A program made the translations under genes and the position numbers. Below the pieces are notes generated by a model. That model saw nothing but the letters and a program-made list of their open reading frames with translations. It was not told the DNA's origin and ran no database searches. A stretch of 64,000 nt of DNA from Leucobacter zeae (GTDB lineage Bacteria > Actinomycetota > Actinomycetes > Actinomycetales > Microbacteriaceae): NCBI RefSeq assembly GCF_016758175.1, contig NZ_QYAB01000002.1:124001-188000 (forward strand). Direction: 5' to 3'. Shown in pieces: positions 35,446 to 43,822 of this stretch (its first letter is position 1; every line of letters begins with the position of its first letter).

Positions 35446-35503
35446 TTGACATGGCGACCGGTTCGGTGGACGATTGCAGGTGAATTCAACATATCACATG
35501 TCA
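35446..35503 (+). promoter_or_regulatory. Promoter and operator between tautomerase and aldehyde dehydrogenase operons
   Basis: TTGACA at 35446-35451 is a consensus -35 box; GACGAT, 17 bases on, is a weak -10 for the aldehyde dehydrogenase. TCACATGTCA (35494-35503) is the exact reverse complement of the motif at 24396-24405 and falls just past the expected start site. It is flanked by ACAT-ATCAC-ATGT symmetry (35490-35502 area). The divergent location suggests joint control of both operons. Confidence 0.5.
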
Positions 35504-35575
35504 GTCCAGTTGGAACAGGGTCGTTCGCCGTCGAACGGCTCCGTCCCCGGACCGATACAGACGGGAGATACCACC

Positions 35576-37051
35576 ATGGTCGATTCGGGGAGGGCGTCCT
35601 GGGACGTCGCGGCCTTCAGCGCTCGGTCGCACTCGCTGCTGCTCGCAGCAGAGGGGGGTCTGGAGTCCCGCGACCCCGCTACCGGGGAACTCGTCGCAAC
35701 GGTCGGCGTGTCGAGCATCGCGGAGGTCGACGACGGCATCGCGCGGGCCGGCTCGGCGGTCCGCCGCTCGGCCTGGCGCAACGACGGGGCGCTGCGCGCC
35801 CGCGTCCTCTTCCGCTGGGCGGCGCGGATGCGCGAGCAGAGCGAGCGCCTGGCCGAGCTGCTGACGCGCGAGCAGGGCAAGACCATCGGTCAGGCGCGGG
35901 GCGAGCTCGCGAGCAGCATCAGCATGATCGAGTACAACGCGGGCCTCGCGCGGGCGATCTACGGACGATCGCTCGCCCTGAAGGAGGGCGTGCACGGCGT
36001 GATGCTGCGCGAGCCCGTGGGCGTCGTCGCCGCGATCACGCCGTGGAACTACCCCCTCAACCTGACGATCCGCGCCGTCGCCCCCGCGCTCGCCGCGGGC
36101 AACGCGGTGCTCGTGAAGCCGGCGAGCCTCACTCCGGCGATCGTGGTCGCGGCGATGCAGCTCCTGGCCGACGACGAGCTCCCCGCGGACATCGCGGCGG
36201 TCGTCGTCGGGCCAGGGGGAACGGTCGGCGACCGCATGGTGACGCATCCGGAGATCGACATGATCGCGTTCACCGGCGACTCGACGACGGGGATCAACGT
36301 CATGAAGAGCGCCGCGGACGGCCTGAAGCGCGTCTCGCTCGAGCTCGGTGGCAAGTCGCCCAACATCGTGTTCGCCGACGCCGATATGGAGAAGGCGCTC
36401 GCGGGGGCCGAGAACGCGATCTTCTCCGCGGCCGGGCAGATCTGCACGGCCGGCAGCCGACTGCTGCTCGAGCGCTCGATCCGCGACGAATTCCTCGAGC
36501 GGCTCGTCGCGCGCGCCGATGCGATGCGCGTGGGCGACGGACTCGATCCCGCGACCGAGATGGGTCCGCTCGTCTCGCGGGAGCAGAAGCGGACGGTGCT
36601 CGACTACATCGGCATCGGGCGCAGCGAGGGCACCGTGCTCGCGGGCGGGACCGCGGTCGAGGACGGCGGGCTCGAGCACGGCAACTTCGTCCGCCCGACG
36701 ATCGTCGCCGATCTGCCGTCGGACTCCCGCCTGGTCGCGGAGGAGGTGTTCGGGCCGGTGCTCGCGGTGCAGACCTTCGAGACCGAGGAGGAGGCGGTCG
36801 AGATCGCCAACGCGAGCGAGTTCGGGCTGGCCTGCGGGCTGTGGACGAACGACCTCAACCGCACCTGGCGGCTCGGCCGCGCGATCGAATCCGGCACGAT
36901 CTGGATCAACACCTACCACCACTTCTACGGCGAGATGGAGGTCGGCGGGTTCAAGCGCTCGGGGATCGGCAGGCAGCAGGGGGTCGAGGGGCTGCTCGAG
37001 TTCACCGAGACGAAGCATCTCAACTTCGACTCCAATCCGACGCTCTGGTAG
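35576..37051 (+). CDS. NAD(P)-dependent aldehyde dehydrogenase
   Basis: 491 residues of the betaine/succinate-semialdehyde type. Cofactor region ITPWNYPLNL, FTGDSTTG, general-base Glu in LELGGKSPN and nucleophile Cys in SAAGQICTAGSRL. It turns an aldehyde product of the island into a carboxylate. ATG 35576 is selected since homologues begin near here; 34 more codons are open upstream through the operator region and are unlikely coding. The preceding GGGAGATACC gives a weak ribosome site. A YciI gene follows three bases after its stop. Confidence 0.93.
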   Translation: MVDSGRASWDVAAFSARSHSLLLAAEGGLESRDPATGELVATVGVSSIAEVDDGIARAGSAVRRSAWRNDGALRARVLFRWAARMREQSERLAELLTREQGKTIGQARGELASSISMIEYNAGLARAIYGRSLALKEGVHGVMLREPVGVVAAITPWNYPLNLTIRAVAPALAAGNAVLVKPASLTPAIVVAAMQLLADDELPADIAAVVVGPGGTVGDRMVTHPEIDMIAFTGDSTTGINVMKSAADGLKRVSLELGGKSPNIVFADADMEKALAGAENAIFSAAGQICTAGSRLLLERSIRDEFLERLVARADAMRVGDGLDPATEMGPLVSREQKRTVLDYIGIGRSEGTVLAGGTAVEDGGLEHGNFVRPTIVADLPSDSRLVAEEVFGPVLAVQTFETEEEAVEIANASEFGLACGLWTNDLNRTWRLGRAIESGTIWINTYHHFYGEMEVGGFKRSGIGRQQGVEGLLEFTETKHLNFDSNPTLW

Positions 37052-37053
37052 CC

Positions 37054-37362
37054 GTGGCCTACCTCGTCCATTGCCGCGACGTGGCCGGCTCGGCGGCGCT
37101 GCGCGCCGCGGCGCTGCCCGAGCATCGGACGTACGTCGACGCGCACGCGGAGCGGATCCTCATGTCGGGCCCGCTGATCGACGAACCCTCGGGGGAGCGC
37201 CGCGGCCAGCTGTTCGTGCTCGATGTTCCCGACCGAGCCGCGGCCGAGCGCTTCATCGCAGCGGACCCGTTCGCGCGGAGCGGCGTGTTCGCCGAGATTG
37301 CCATCGAGCGGCTCGAAGTGAGGTTCTCGGCGGGGGCCAGGATCCAGCGCACCGGAGGGTGA
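37054..37362 (+). CDS. YciI family protein
   Basis: 102 residues from GTG 37054. The YciI fold is indicated by AYLVHCRDVAGSAALRAAALPEHRTYVDAH, a middle GPLIDEPSGERRGQLFVLDV and closing ADPFARSGVFAEIAIERLE. His6 and the Asp in the GPLIDEP region match the proposed active site of this ferredoxin-like family, related to muconolactone isomerase. It may act on a lactone or dehalogenate a small acid. It starts two bases after the aldehyde dehydrogenase stop, so the two are co-expressed. It is the last gene before the core block resumes. Confidence 0.82.
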   Translation: MAYLVHCRDVAGSAALRAAALPEHRTYVDAHAERILMSGPLIDEPSGERRGQLFVLDVPDRAAAERFIAADPFARSGVFAEIAIERLEVRFSAGARIQRTGG

Positions 37363-37399
37363 CGGGTCTTCACGGTGCCGCCCGCTAGACTGCTGGGCG

Positions 37400-39313
37400 A
37401 TGAGATCCATAGTGACGGCGGTGATCGCGGCCATCGAGGCCGTCGCCGTGGCGCTCGCCGGGCTGCTCCTCATAGCGGTGCCCGTCCTGCTGCTCTGGAT
37501 CCTCGCCTTCGGCCTGTCGGCCGAGCCTGCCGCGGTGTTCGGAACGATCACCGGCGTCTGGCTGCTCGGGCACCTCGTCCCCCTGGAGCTCTCTCTGGAC
37601 GCGGAGGCCGCGCTCGGATTCGGCCTGCCGCCCGAGGCGCTCGCGTTCACGGTGTCGCTCGCGCCGCTCGGCCTCACCGTGCTCACCGTGGTGCTCGCCG
37701 CACGGGCGGGTTCCCGGTTCGGCGCCAGGGGCGGCACCGGAGCCGCTGGCGTGCTCGGAGGCGCTCTCGGGTTCGGAGTCGTGGCGTTCGCCGCGGCGAC
37801 CATCGCCGGCGCGATCGTCGCCCGACCGCTGGCGGTCGCCGCGATCGTTCCCGCGGCGGTCTACGCCGGGGCATCCGGAACGGCCTTCCTCGCCCGGGCG
37901 GTGCGCGACGGACACCCCTGGTGGCGTGCGACCGTGCGCGCGGCGCTCCGCGGCCTGGAGTACCTCGGTCTGCGGACCGGGACGCTGCCCGCTCGGACCG
38001 CCGAGGCGTTCCGCCTCGCAGGCGCCGCGCTGCTCGGGTTCGGCTGCGTCGCGGCGCTCGGCCTCGCGGTCGCGCTGCTCCTCGGCTACGCCGACGTGAT
38101 CGGGCTCTCGCAACGGCTGCAGCTCGATCCGCTCGGGTCCGTCGCGGTGTTCCTCGCGCAGCTCGCGCTCCTGCCGGTCGCGCTGGTCTGGAGCGGGTCC
38201 TGGCTCACCGGAGCGGGATTCTCGATCGGCGCGGGCAGTTCGGTCACGCCGTTCGAATCGCTGCTCGGCCCGTTGCCCGCGCTGCCGCTCTTCGGGGCGA
38301 TCCCGTCGGGATGGGGCGGATTCGGGGCGCTCGCCCCGACGATCCTCGTGGTGTGCGGGGTGCTGATCGGTGCGCTCTTCGCGCGGCGCGAGGTGCTTCG
38401 GCGCGCACCGTGGGCGGTCGCGCTCGGGGTTCCGGTCGTCGCGGCTGCGCTCGCCGGGGCGGTGATCGCAGGGGCCGCCGCGCTCGCGAGCGGAGCGATC
38501 GGACCCGACCGGATGCAGACCGTCGGCGCCGACCCCTGGGCGGTCGGCGGGCTCGCCGCCCTCGAACTCGGAGGGGGTCTGCTGATCGGCGCGGCCGTCG
38601 GACGCGTCGACTACGCGAGGCTGCGGGATCGGCTCCCCGAAGCGGTGCCAGCCGCGGCGGCGCTGCTGGGCGCGGCCCGAGTGCGAGCGGATCCCGGGCA
38701 CCGCGCGCCCGAGGACGGATCGGACGACGGCGCTTCCGGAGCCCGCTGGTCCGCTGCAGGGGTCTCGGAGCGCGACGGCGGAGCCGATCCCGCGGAGCTC
38801 CCGACCGAGGACCTGGACGCGGTGCGGCGCTCACGGAGGTGGGGGGTGCGCGCCTCCCGTGCGGACGACCGCCCCGCGGGCGACGGGCGCGCCGACTCGG
38901 ACGGCGCCGACTCCGGCTGGGGGGATATCGTGCTGGACGAGATCGGGCCGGACGACACCGAATCGGACGCCGCCCAGGCGCTCGATCCCGATCCGGAGGC
39001 TGCCGGGTCCGAGGATGAGCCGTTCGACGACGATCGCTCGGACGACGACCACGGGTGGGAATCGCGGACCGAACCCCTCGACGACGTGCTCTTCGACCAG
39101 GAAGACGAGTCCCGCGGCGGGGCGGGCGATGCGGGGGACGGCACCGGTGCGCCAGGCACCGAGGGATCCGACCCCGAAGCCGCCGCTCGTGCGGCTGAGG
39201 AGGCCGAAGCCGAGGCGCTGCTGCGGGCCTACTCGTGGGACCGGCGGAGCGACGAGCCACAGGACGATGCGGCAGGCGGAAGCGGTTGGCGGTTCCCGCG
39301 CAGGAAGCGGTAG
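37400..39313 (+). CDS. DUF6350 / PerM-like integral membrane protein
   Basis: 637 residues. About ten hydrophobic segments span residues 8-420, and the C-terminal 200 residues are acidic and low in complexity (many Asp, Glu, Gly, Ser) apart from a basic end FPRRKR. In M. tuberculosis the homologous position between sucD and purN is filled by PerM (Rv0955), a protein for persistence and cell division. The location of this gene on a line with sucCD and purNH supports the call. TAGACT lies eight bases before ATG 37400. Function in this organism is not known. Confidence 0.75.
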   Translation: MRSIVTAVIAAIEAVAVALAGLLLIAVPVLLLWILAFGLSAEPAAVFGTITGVWLLGHLVPLELSLDAEAALGFGLPPEALAFTVSLAPLGLTVLTVVLAARAGSRFGARGGTGAAGVLGGALGFGVVAFAAATIAGAIVARPLAVAAIVPAAVYAGASGTAFLARAVRDGHPWWRATVRAALRGLEYLGLRTGTLPARTAEAFRLAGAALLGFGCVAALGLAVALLLGYADVIGLSQRLQLDPLGSVAVFLAQLALLPVALVWSGSWLTGAGFSIGAGSSVTPFESLLGPLPALPLFGAIPSGWGGFGALAPTILVVCGVLIGALFARREVLRRAPWAVALGVPVVAAALAGAVIAGAAALASGAIGPDRMQTVGADPWAVGGLAALELGGGLLIGAAVGRVDYARLRDRLPEAVPAAAALLGAARVRADPGHRAPEDGSDDGASGARWSAAGVSERDGGADPAELPTEDLDAVRRSRRWGVRASRADDRPAGDGRADSDGADSGWGDIVLDEIGPDDTESDAAQALDPDPEAAGSEDEPFDDDRSDDDHGWESRTEPLDDVLFDQEDESRGGAGDAGDGTGAPGTEGSDPEAAARAAEEAEAEALLRAYSWDRRSDEPQDDAAGGSGWRFPRRKR

Positions 39314-39325
39314 GGTAGGGGCGAT

Positions 39326-39413
39326 CCACGGGAGTCCCGGCGCGCGGGGCTGAGAGGGAGCACGCGAGCTCCGACCGTTCAACCTGATCTGGTTCATACC
39401 AGCGGAGGAAGGG
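39326..39413 (+). ncRNA. TPP riboswitch (THI element)
   Basis: The conserved core is readable: GGGGCTGAGAGGGAGC at 39346-39361, then ACCTGATCTGGTTCATACC at 39382-39400 and AGCGGAGGAAGGGA to the end. These match the CTGAGA, CCTGATCTGG and CCAGCG-AGGGA elements of thi boxes. It sits directly before the thiamine-binding-protein gene, whose ribosome site AGGAAGGGA is part of the last helix. This suggests that thiamine pyrophosphate blocks translation of the transporter. Confidence 0.95.
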
Positions 39414-39421
39414 AACCCTCG

Positions 39422-40540
39422 ATGACGTCCGTATTCGCATCCCCTCGCACGAGCCGCCGTGCGGCGGCGGCTGTCGCCGCGACCGCAGCGCTCGGCCTCG
39501 TGCTCACCGCCTGCGCGCCCTCGGACGGCGGAGACGCCGTCGCATCGAAGGAGGTCACGCTCGTCGTGCACGACTCGTTCCCGAACGACGAGTTCGCAGC
39601 CGCGGCGAGCAGCGCCACGGGCTACGAAGTGCGGGTCGTCTCGGCAGGCGACGGCGGAGAGCTCACCAACAAGCTCGTGCTGACGCAGGGCGCTCCGATC
39701 GCCGACGCCTTCTTCGGGGTCGACACGATCTTCGCGTCGCGACTGGTCGAGAACGGGGTCGTCGAGCCCTACGCGCCGTCGCACCTGCCCGAGGGCGCCG
39801 CGGACCACGCGCTGCTCGACGCATCCGACTCGGGCGACGGGGAGCAGCGGATCGCGTCGACGGGCATGATCCCGGTGGATTTCGGGGCGACCTGCATCAA
39901 CATCGATACGGCCTGGTTCGCGGAGCACGGCGTCGACGAACCCCGGACCTACGAGGATCTCGTGAAGCCCGAGTACCGCGATCTCACGGTGCTGCTCGAC
40001 CCCACGGCGTCCTCCACCGGAGCCTCGTTCCTCGTGGGCACGGTCTCGGCGTTCGGCGAGGACGGCTTCGCCGACTACTGGAAGCGGCTGACCGACAACG
40101 GCGCCCGCATCGAGCAGGGATGGAGCGACGCCTACTACGGTCAGTTCACGCAGGGCGGCGAGGAGGGTACGAAGCCCATCGTGCTCTCGTACGCGTCGTC
40201 GCCGGCGTTCACCGTCGACGAGGCGGGGACCTCGAGCAGCACGAAGGCGCTGCTCGACACCTGCACGCGCCAGGTGGAGTACGGCGGCGTGCTCGCGGGC
40301 TCCGAGAACCCCGAGGGGGCGCGGGCGGTCGTCGATTACCTCGTCTCAGGAGAGTTCCAGAAGACCATCCCCGAGGCGATGTACATGCATCCCGTCGACG
40401 CCTCCGTCGAGATGCCCGAGGCGTGGGCGGCGTTCGCCCCCGAGCCCGCGGCGGATCAGACCCACGATCTCCCGGCGCAGGAGATCGAGGCCGGCCGCGA
40501 GGGGTGGCTGCAGACCCTGGGCGACGAGATCGGCCTGTGA
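39422..40540 (+). CDS. thiB: Thiamine ABC transporter substrate-binding lipoprotein
   Basis: 372 residues with a lipobox LTAC around residues 28-31. The mature fold shows TLVVHDSFPNDEFAAA, LTQGAPIADAFFGVD, IPVDFGATCINID and WSDAYYGQFTQGGE, all typical of ThiB/TbpA proteins that bind thiamine and its phosphates outside the cell. The riboswitch in front confirms the substrate class. Four bases separate its stop from the permease gene. Confidence 0.94.
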   Translation: MTSVFASPRTSRRAAAAVAATAALGLVLTACAPSDGGDAVASKEVTLVVHDSFPNDEFAAAASSATGYEVRVVSAGDGGELTNKLVLTQGAPIADAFFGVDTIFASRLVENGVVEPYAPSHLPEGAADHALLDASDSGDGEQRIASTGMIPVDFGATCINIDTAWFAEHGVDEPRTYEDLVKPEYRDLTVLLDPTASSTGASFLVGTVSAFGEDGFADYWKRLTDNGARIEQGWSDAYYGQFTQGGEEGTKPIVLSYASSPAFTVDEAGTSSSTKALLDTCTRQVEYGGVLAGSENPEGARAVVDYLVSGEFQKTIPEAMYMHPVDASVEMPEAWAAFAPEPAADQTHDLPAQEIEAGREGWLQTLGDEIGL

Positions 40541-40544
40541 CGCG

Positions 40545-42263
40545 GTGAGCGGGCGGCGGCGCACGCGGCGCCCGTCCGCCGCCCCGTGGACGGTGGCGGG
40601 CTGGACGCTGGCCGTGCTCCTGCCGCTCGGGTTCCTCGCGGTCTTCTTCGTCTGGCCGGTGGTCGCGCTCGTCGCGACCGGGTTCGTCTCCGATGGCGCC
40701 GGGTCGCGCGGCGGCGCGCTCGGCCTCGATCTGAGCGGCATCCCGGAGGTCTTCGGAGCAGCCCGCACGTGGGAGGTGATCGGGCGGACGCTCGCCCAGG
40801 CGGCGCTCGCGACGGTGCTCTCCACCGTCCTCGGCGTCCCGGCGGCCTACGTGCTCTACCGCCTCGATTTCCGCGGCAGGTCGCTGCTGCGCGGGCTCAT
40901 GACGGTGCCGTTCGTGCTCCCCACGGTCGTGGTCGGAGTCGCGTTCTCCGCGCTGTTCGGACCCGGGGGCCCGCTCGCATGGACGGGGATCGACCGGACG
41001 CTCGCGATCGTCGTCCTCGCGCTCGCCTTCCCGAACGTCGCCGTCGTCGCGCGCGTCGTCGGCGGCTTCTGGGCCAGGCTCGATCCGAGTTCGGCGCTCG
41101 CGGCCCGGGTGCTCGGGGCGGGCCGAGTGCGCGCGTGGTGCACCGTGACGCTTCCCGCGCTCGGGCCGGCGCTCGCCTCCGCGGCGGCGCTGGTGTTCCT
41201 CTTCTGCTCGACGGCGTTCGGCATCGTGCTGATCCTCGGAGGACGGGCGCAGGGCAACGTCGAGACCGAGATCTACCGGCTGACCGTCCAGTTCCTCGAC
41301 CTCCGGAGCGCCGCCGTGCTCTCGCTCGCCCAGTTCGCGCTCGTGGGCGCAGTGCTCTTCGTCTCCGGGCGGCTGCGTCTCGCCGGAGAGCGTGCGGTCG
41401 AACTGCGGGAGGAGGCGCGTCACGAGGCTCGGCCCGGTCGCGCGGACGCCGGCGTGATCGTCGTGTTCGCGGCGACCCTGGTGCTGCTCCACGCGCTCCC
41501 GATCCTCGTCCTGCTCGCCAGGTCGCTCCGGTCGGCATCCGGTTCCTGGACGCTCGAGCACTACGCCGCTCTCGTCGCCCCGCCGGAGGACCTCCCGCTC
41601 GACGCGCCGGTGCTCGGGGCGATCTGGCTCTCGCTGCGGCTCGCGTGCGCCGCAGCGCTCATCGCGATGACGCTCGGCACCCTTCTGGCTCTCGTGCTGT
41701 CGCGGCGCCCGGCCTCGCGCGGGCTGCGACGCGCAATGGGGGCCTTCGACGCGCTCGTGATGCTGCCGCTCGGGGTCTCCGCGGTGACGCTCGGGTTCGG
41801 GCTGCTGATCACGATGCATCGCCCGTTCGGGATCGGATTCGACCTCCGCACCTCGATCGTGCTGATCCCCATCGCCCAGGCGCTCGTCGCCCTGCCGCTC
41901 GTGGTGCGGGTGCTGCTGCCAGTGCTGCGCGGGATCGATCAGCGACTCCGGTTCGCCGCCGCGTCGCTCGGGGCCGACCCGTTCGCGGTGCTGCGCACGA
42001 TCGACCTCCCGATGCTCGGCAGGTCTGCAGGTCTCGCGCTCGGTTTCGCCTTCGCGACGTCGCTCGGGGAGTTCGGCGCGACCTCGTTCCTCGTGCGACC
42101 GGGCGAGCAGACGCTCCCGGTCGCGGTCGCCGAACTCATCGGCCATCAGGCACCAGGCGCGTACGGCGCAGGACTCGCCGGAGCGGTCGTGCTCGGCGTG
42201 CTCACCGCCGGTATCATGCTCCTATCGGAGCGATTCAGGACCGATCACCGGGGGGATTTCTAA
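40545..42263 (+). CDS. thiP: Thiamine ABC transporter permease (two-domain, ThiP-like)
   Basis: 572 residues from GTG 40545. It is a fused pair of six-helix permease modules, each with an EAA loop (AARVLGAGRVRAWCTVTLPALGP around residue 190, AAASLGADPFAVLRTIDLPMLG around residue 475). This is the architecture of ThiP and FbpB. No ATP-binding partner (ThiQ) is encoded behind it; instead a P-loop kinase-like gene begins one base after its stop. Confidence 0.92.
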   Translation: MSGRRRTRRPSAAPWTVAGWTLAVLLPLGFLAVFFVWPVVALVATGFVSDGAGSRGGALGLDLSGIPEVFGAARTWEVIGRTLAQAALATVLSTVLGVPAAYVLYRLDFRGRSLLRGLMTVPFVLPTVVVGVAFSALFGPGGPLAWTGIDRTLAIVVLALAFPNVAVVARVVGGFWARLDPSSALAARVLGAGRVRAWCTVTLPALGPALASAAALVFLFCSTAFGIVLILGGRAQGNVETEIYRLTVQFLDLRSAAVLSLAQFALVGAVLFVSGRLRLAGERAVELREEARHEARPGRADAGVIVVFAATLVLLHALPILVLLARSLRSASGSWTLEHYAALVAPPEDLPLDAPVLGAIWLSLRLACAAALIAMTLGTLLALVLSRRPASRGLRRAMGAFDALVMLPLGVSAVTLGFGLLITMHRPFGIGFDLRTSIVLIPIAQALVALPLVVRVLLPVLRGIDQRLRFAAASLGADPFAVLRTIDLPMLGRSAGLALGFAFATSLGEFGATSFLVRPGEQTLPVAVAELIGHQAPGAYGAGLAGAVVLGVLTAGIMLLSERFRTDHRGDF

Positions 42264-42264
42264 G

Positions 42265-42915
42265 ATGGGGGCACCCAGCTGGAGCAGCTGCGACGTCGTC
42301 GTGATCGACGGACGCTCCGGGTCGGGAAAGACCACGCTGACCGATCGCCTGCTCATGCGCATGCGCCTGGAGGCGAGGTCTCCGCAGGTGCTGCACGTCG
42401 AGGACCTGTACCCGGGGTGGGAGGGCCTCGTCGAGGGATCCCGCGCCGTGGTGCGGGCGCTCGCCCAGGGCGGGTATCACCGCTACGACTGGATCTCGGG
42501 GGGATTCGCGGAGTGGGTCGAGATCACGCTGGACCGACCGCTTGTGATCGAGGGCTGCGGGGCGCTCACCGCGGACAACCTGGCGGCAGCGCACGCGTGG
42601 GCCGATCGCGTGCGCGTCGCGGCGGAGGAGGCTCGGGAGTGCGGCTCGGGCGCGGGCAGCGCCTGCGGGGTCGGCAACTCGCTCCCCGCGTCGGTCGAGG
42701 AGACGGCGAATCCGTTCGTCCCCGCGCCGAGGCAACCCGCCCGCGTGCACGCGGTGTGGCTCGAGTGCGCGGACGCGGTGCGCAAGGAGCGCGCGCTCTC
42801 GCGGGACGGCGGCAGCTACCGGCCCTACTGGGAGCTCTGGGCCGAGCAGGAGGATCGGCACTACGCCGCCCACCTGCCGCGCGATCTGGCGGACGAGATC
42901 CTCACCACAGACTGA
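42265..42915 (+). CDS. Small P-loop NTPase, nucleoside-kinase-like
   Basis: 216 residues. DVVVIDGRSGSGKTTLTDRLL is a Walker A in a uridine/pantothenate-kinase-like setting, followed by HVEDLYPGWEGL (the HxDxxY-like switch of such kinases) and PLVIEGCGALTA. It lacks the ABC signature, so it cannot be the missing thiamine ATPase. It may phosphorylate the imported vitamin or a precursor, or be a passenger. It is coupled to thiP by one-base spacing. Confidence 0.75.
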   Translation: MGAPSWSSCDVVVIDGRSGSGKTTLTDRLLMRMRLEARSPQVLHVEDLYPGWEGLVEGSRAVVRALAQGGYHRYDWISGGFAEWVEITLDRPLVIEGCGALTADNLAAAHAWADRVRVAAEEARECGSGAGSACGVGNSLPASVEETANPFVPAPRQPARVHAVWLECADAVRKERALSRDGGSYRPYWELWAEQEDRHYAAHLPRDLADEILTTD

Positions 42916-42916
42916 T

Positions 42917-42955
42917 CCGCGGGCCGTTCGGCCCGAGAGCCGGAACGACCCGCGG
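42917..42955. terminator. Bidirectional terminator between thi and met operons
   Basis: CCGCGGGCCGTTC (42917-42929) pairs with 42943-42955 at 12 of 13 positions (the odd pair is G-U on the minus strand). It lies one base behind the kinase-like gene and 17 bases from the metQ stop. Confidence 0.7.
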
Positions 42956-42971
42956 GTCGGAGGGGGCGGGA

Positions 42972-43790
42972 TCAGAACGCCGCGGGCACCTCGAACTCCT
43001 CGAGCACGGCGCGCACCTCGTCGCTGTGGAAGGCCTTCGCGAGGGCCTTCGCCTCGGGCGAATCGGAGTTGTCGTCCCGCATCACGAGCGACACCGCGAA
43101 CTGCGGGTCCTGCTCGACGGCGATGGCGTCCTCGCCCGGAACGAGGCCGAGTTGGCGCGCGAAGGTGCCGTGCAGGAACACGGCGTCGGCCTCGGCGTAT
43201 GCGGCGTTGAGCTGCATGATGTCGACCTCGGTGAACTCGAGATGCTTCGGGTTCTTCGTGATGTCCTTGACCGAGACCCGCCACTTGTCGGCCTTCGGGT
43301 CGAGGTCGATGAGGCCGGCCTCCGCGTACATCTGCAGGGCGCGCGACTGGTTGGAGACGTCCTGGGGAACGACGATGTGGCCGCCATCGGGGATGTCCTC
43401 CATGCTGTCGTGCGTCTTCGAGTACGTGCCGACGACGGTGAGGTACACGGGCTCGATCGCCACGAGCGACGCGTCGTTGGCCGCGTTGAACTCCTCCATG
43501 AACGGCGGGTGCTGCACGAAGTTCGCGTCGAGCTCGCCCGCCGCGAGCATCGTGTTGGGCTGCACGTAGTCGGCGACCTCCACGAGCTCGATCTCGTAGG
43601 GTCCCTCGATGGCCTCGCCTGCCGCGCGCACGACCTCGGGCATGGGGGTCGTCGTCGCGGCGACCTTGAGCACCTGCTTCTCGCCGTCCGCGGATCCGGA
43701 ATCGGCGGCCCCCGACCCGGACGAGCAGCCGGTGAGGAGGAGCAGTGCGGCTGCGGATGCGGCGACTGCGGAGGCGAGGGATCGTTTCAT
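42972..43790 (-). CDS. metQ: MetQ/NlpA-family substrate-binding lipoprotein
   Basis: 272 residues with a clear lipobox LLTGC near residue 22. The mature part LKVAATTTPMPEVVRAAGEAI, LDANFVQHPPFMEEFNAAN and AIEPVYLTVVGTYSKTH is the methionine-binding protein family. It ends the metNIQ operon, 32 bases behind metI. Ligand likely L- or D-methionine. The signal peptide and Ser-rich linker look complete. Confidence 0.93.
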   Translation of the reverse strand: MKRSLASAVAASAAALLLLTGCSSGSGAADSGSADGEKQVLKVAATTTPMPEVVRAAGEAIEGPYEIELVEVADYVQPNTMLAAGELDANFVQHPPFMEEFNAANDASLVAIEPVYLTVVGTYSKTHDSMEDIPDGGHIVVPQDVSNQSRALQMYAEAGLIDLDPKADKWRVSVKDITKNPKHLEFTEVDIMQLNAAYAEADAVFLHGTFARQLGLVPGEDAIAVEQDPQFAVSLVMRDDNSDSPEAKALAKAFHSDEVRAVLEEFEVPAAF

Positions 43791-43822
43791 GGGTTCCGTG
43801 CTTTCTCGAGCGGGGACGTGGA

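Noticed and set aside
40209-42146. A 645-codon minus-strand open frame opposite thiB/thiP
   Set aside because: Composition is dominated by Arg, Glu, His and Gln as expected for the antisense of GC-rich membrane-protein codons; the plus-strand permease is clear.
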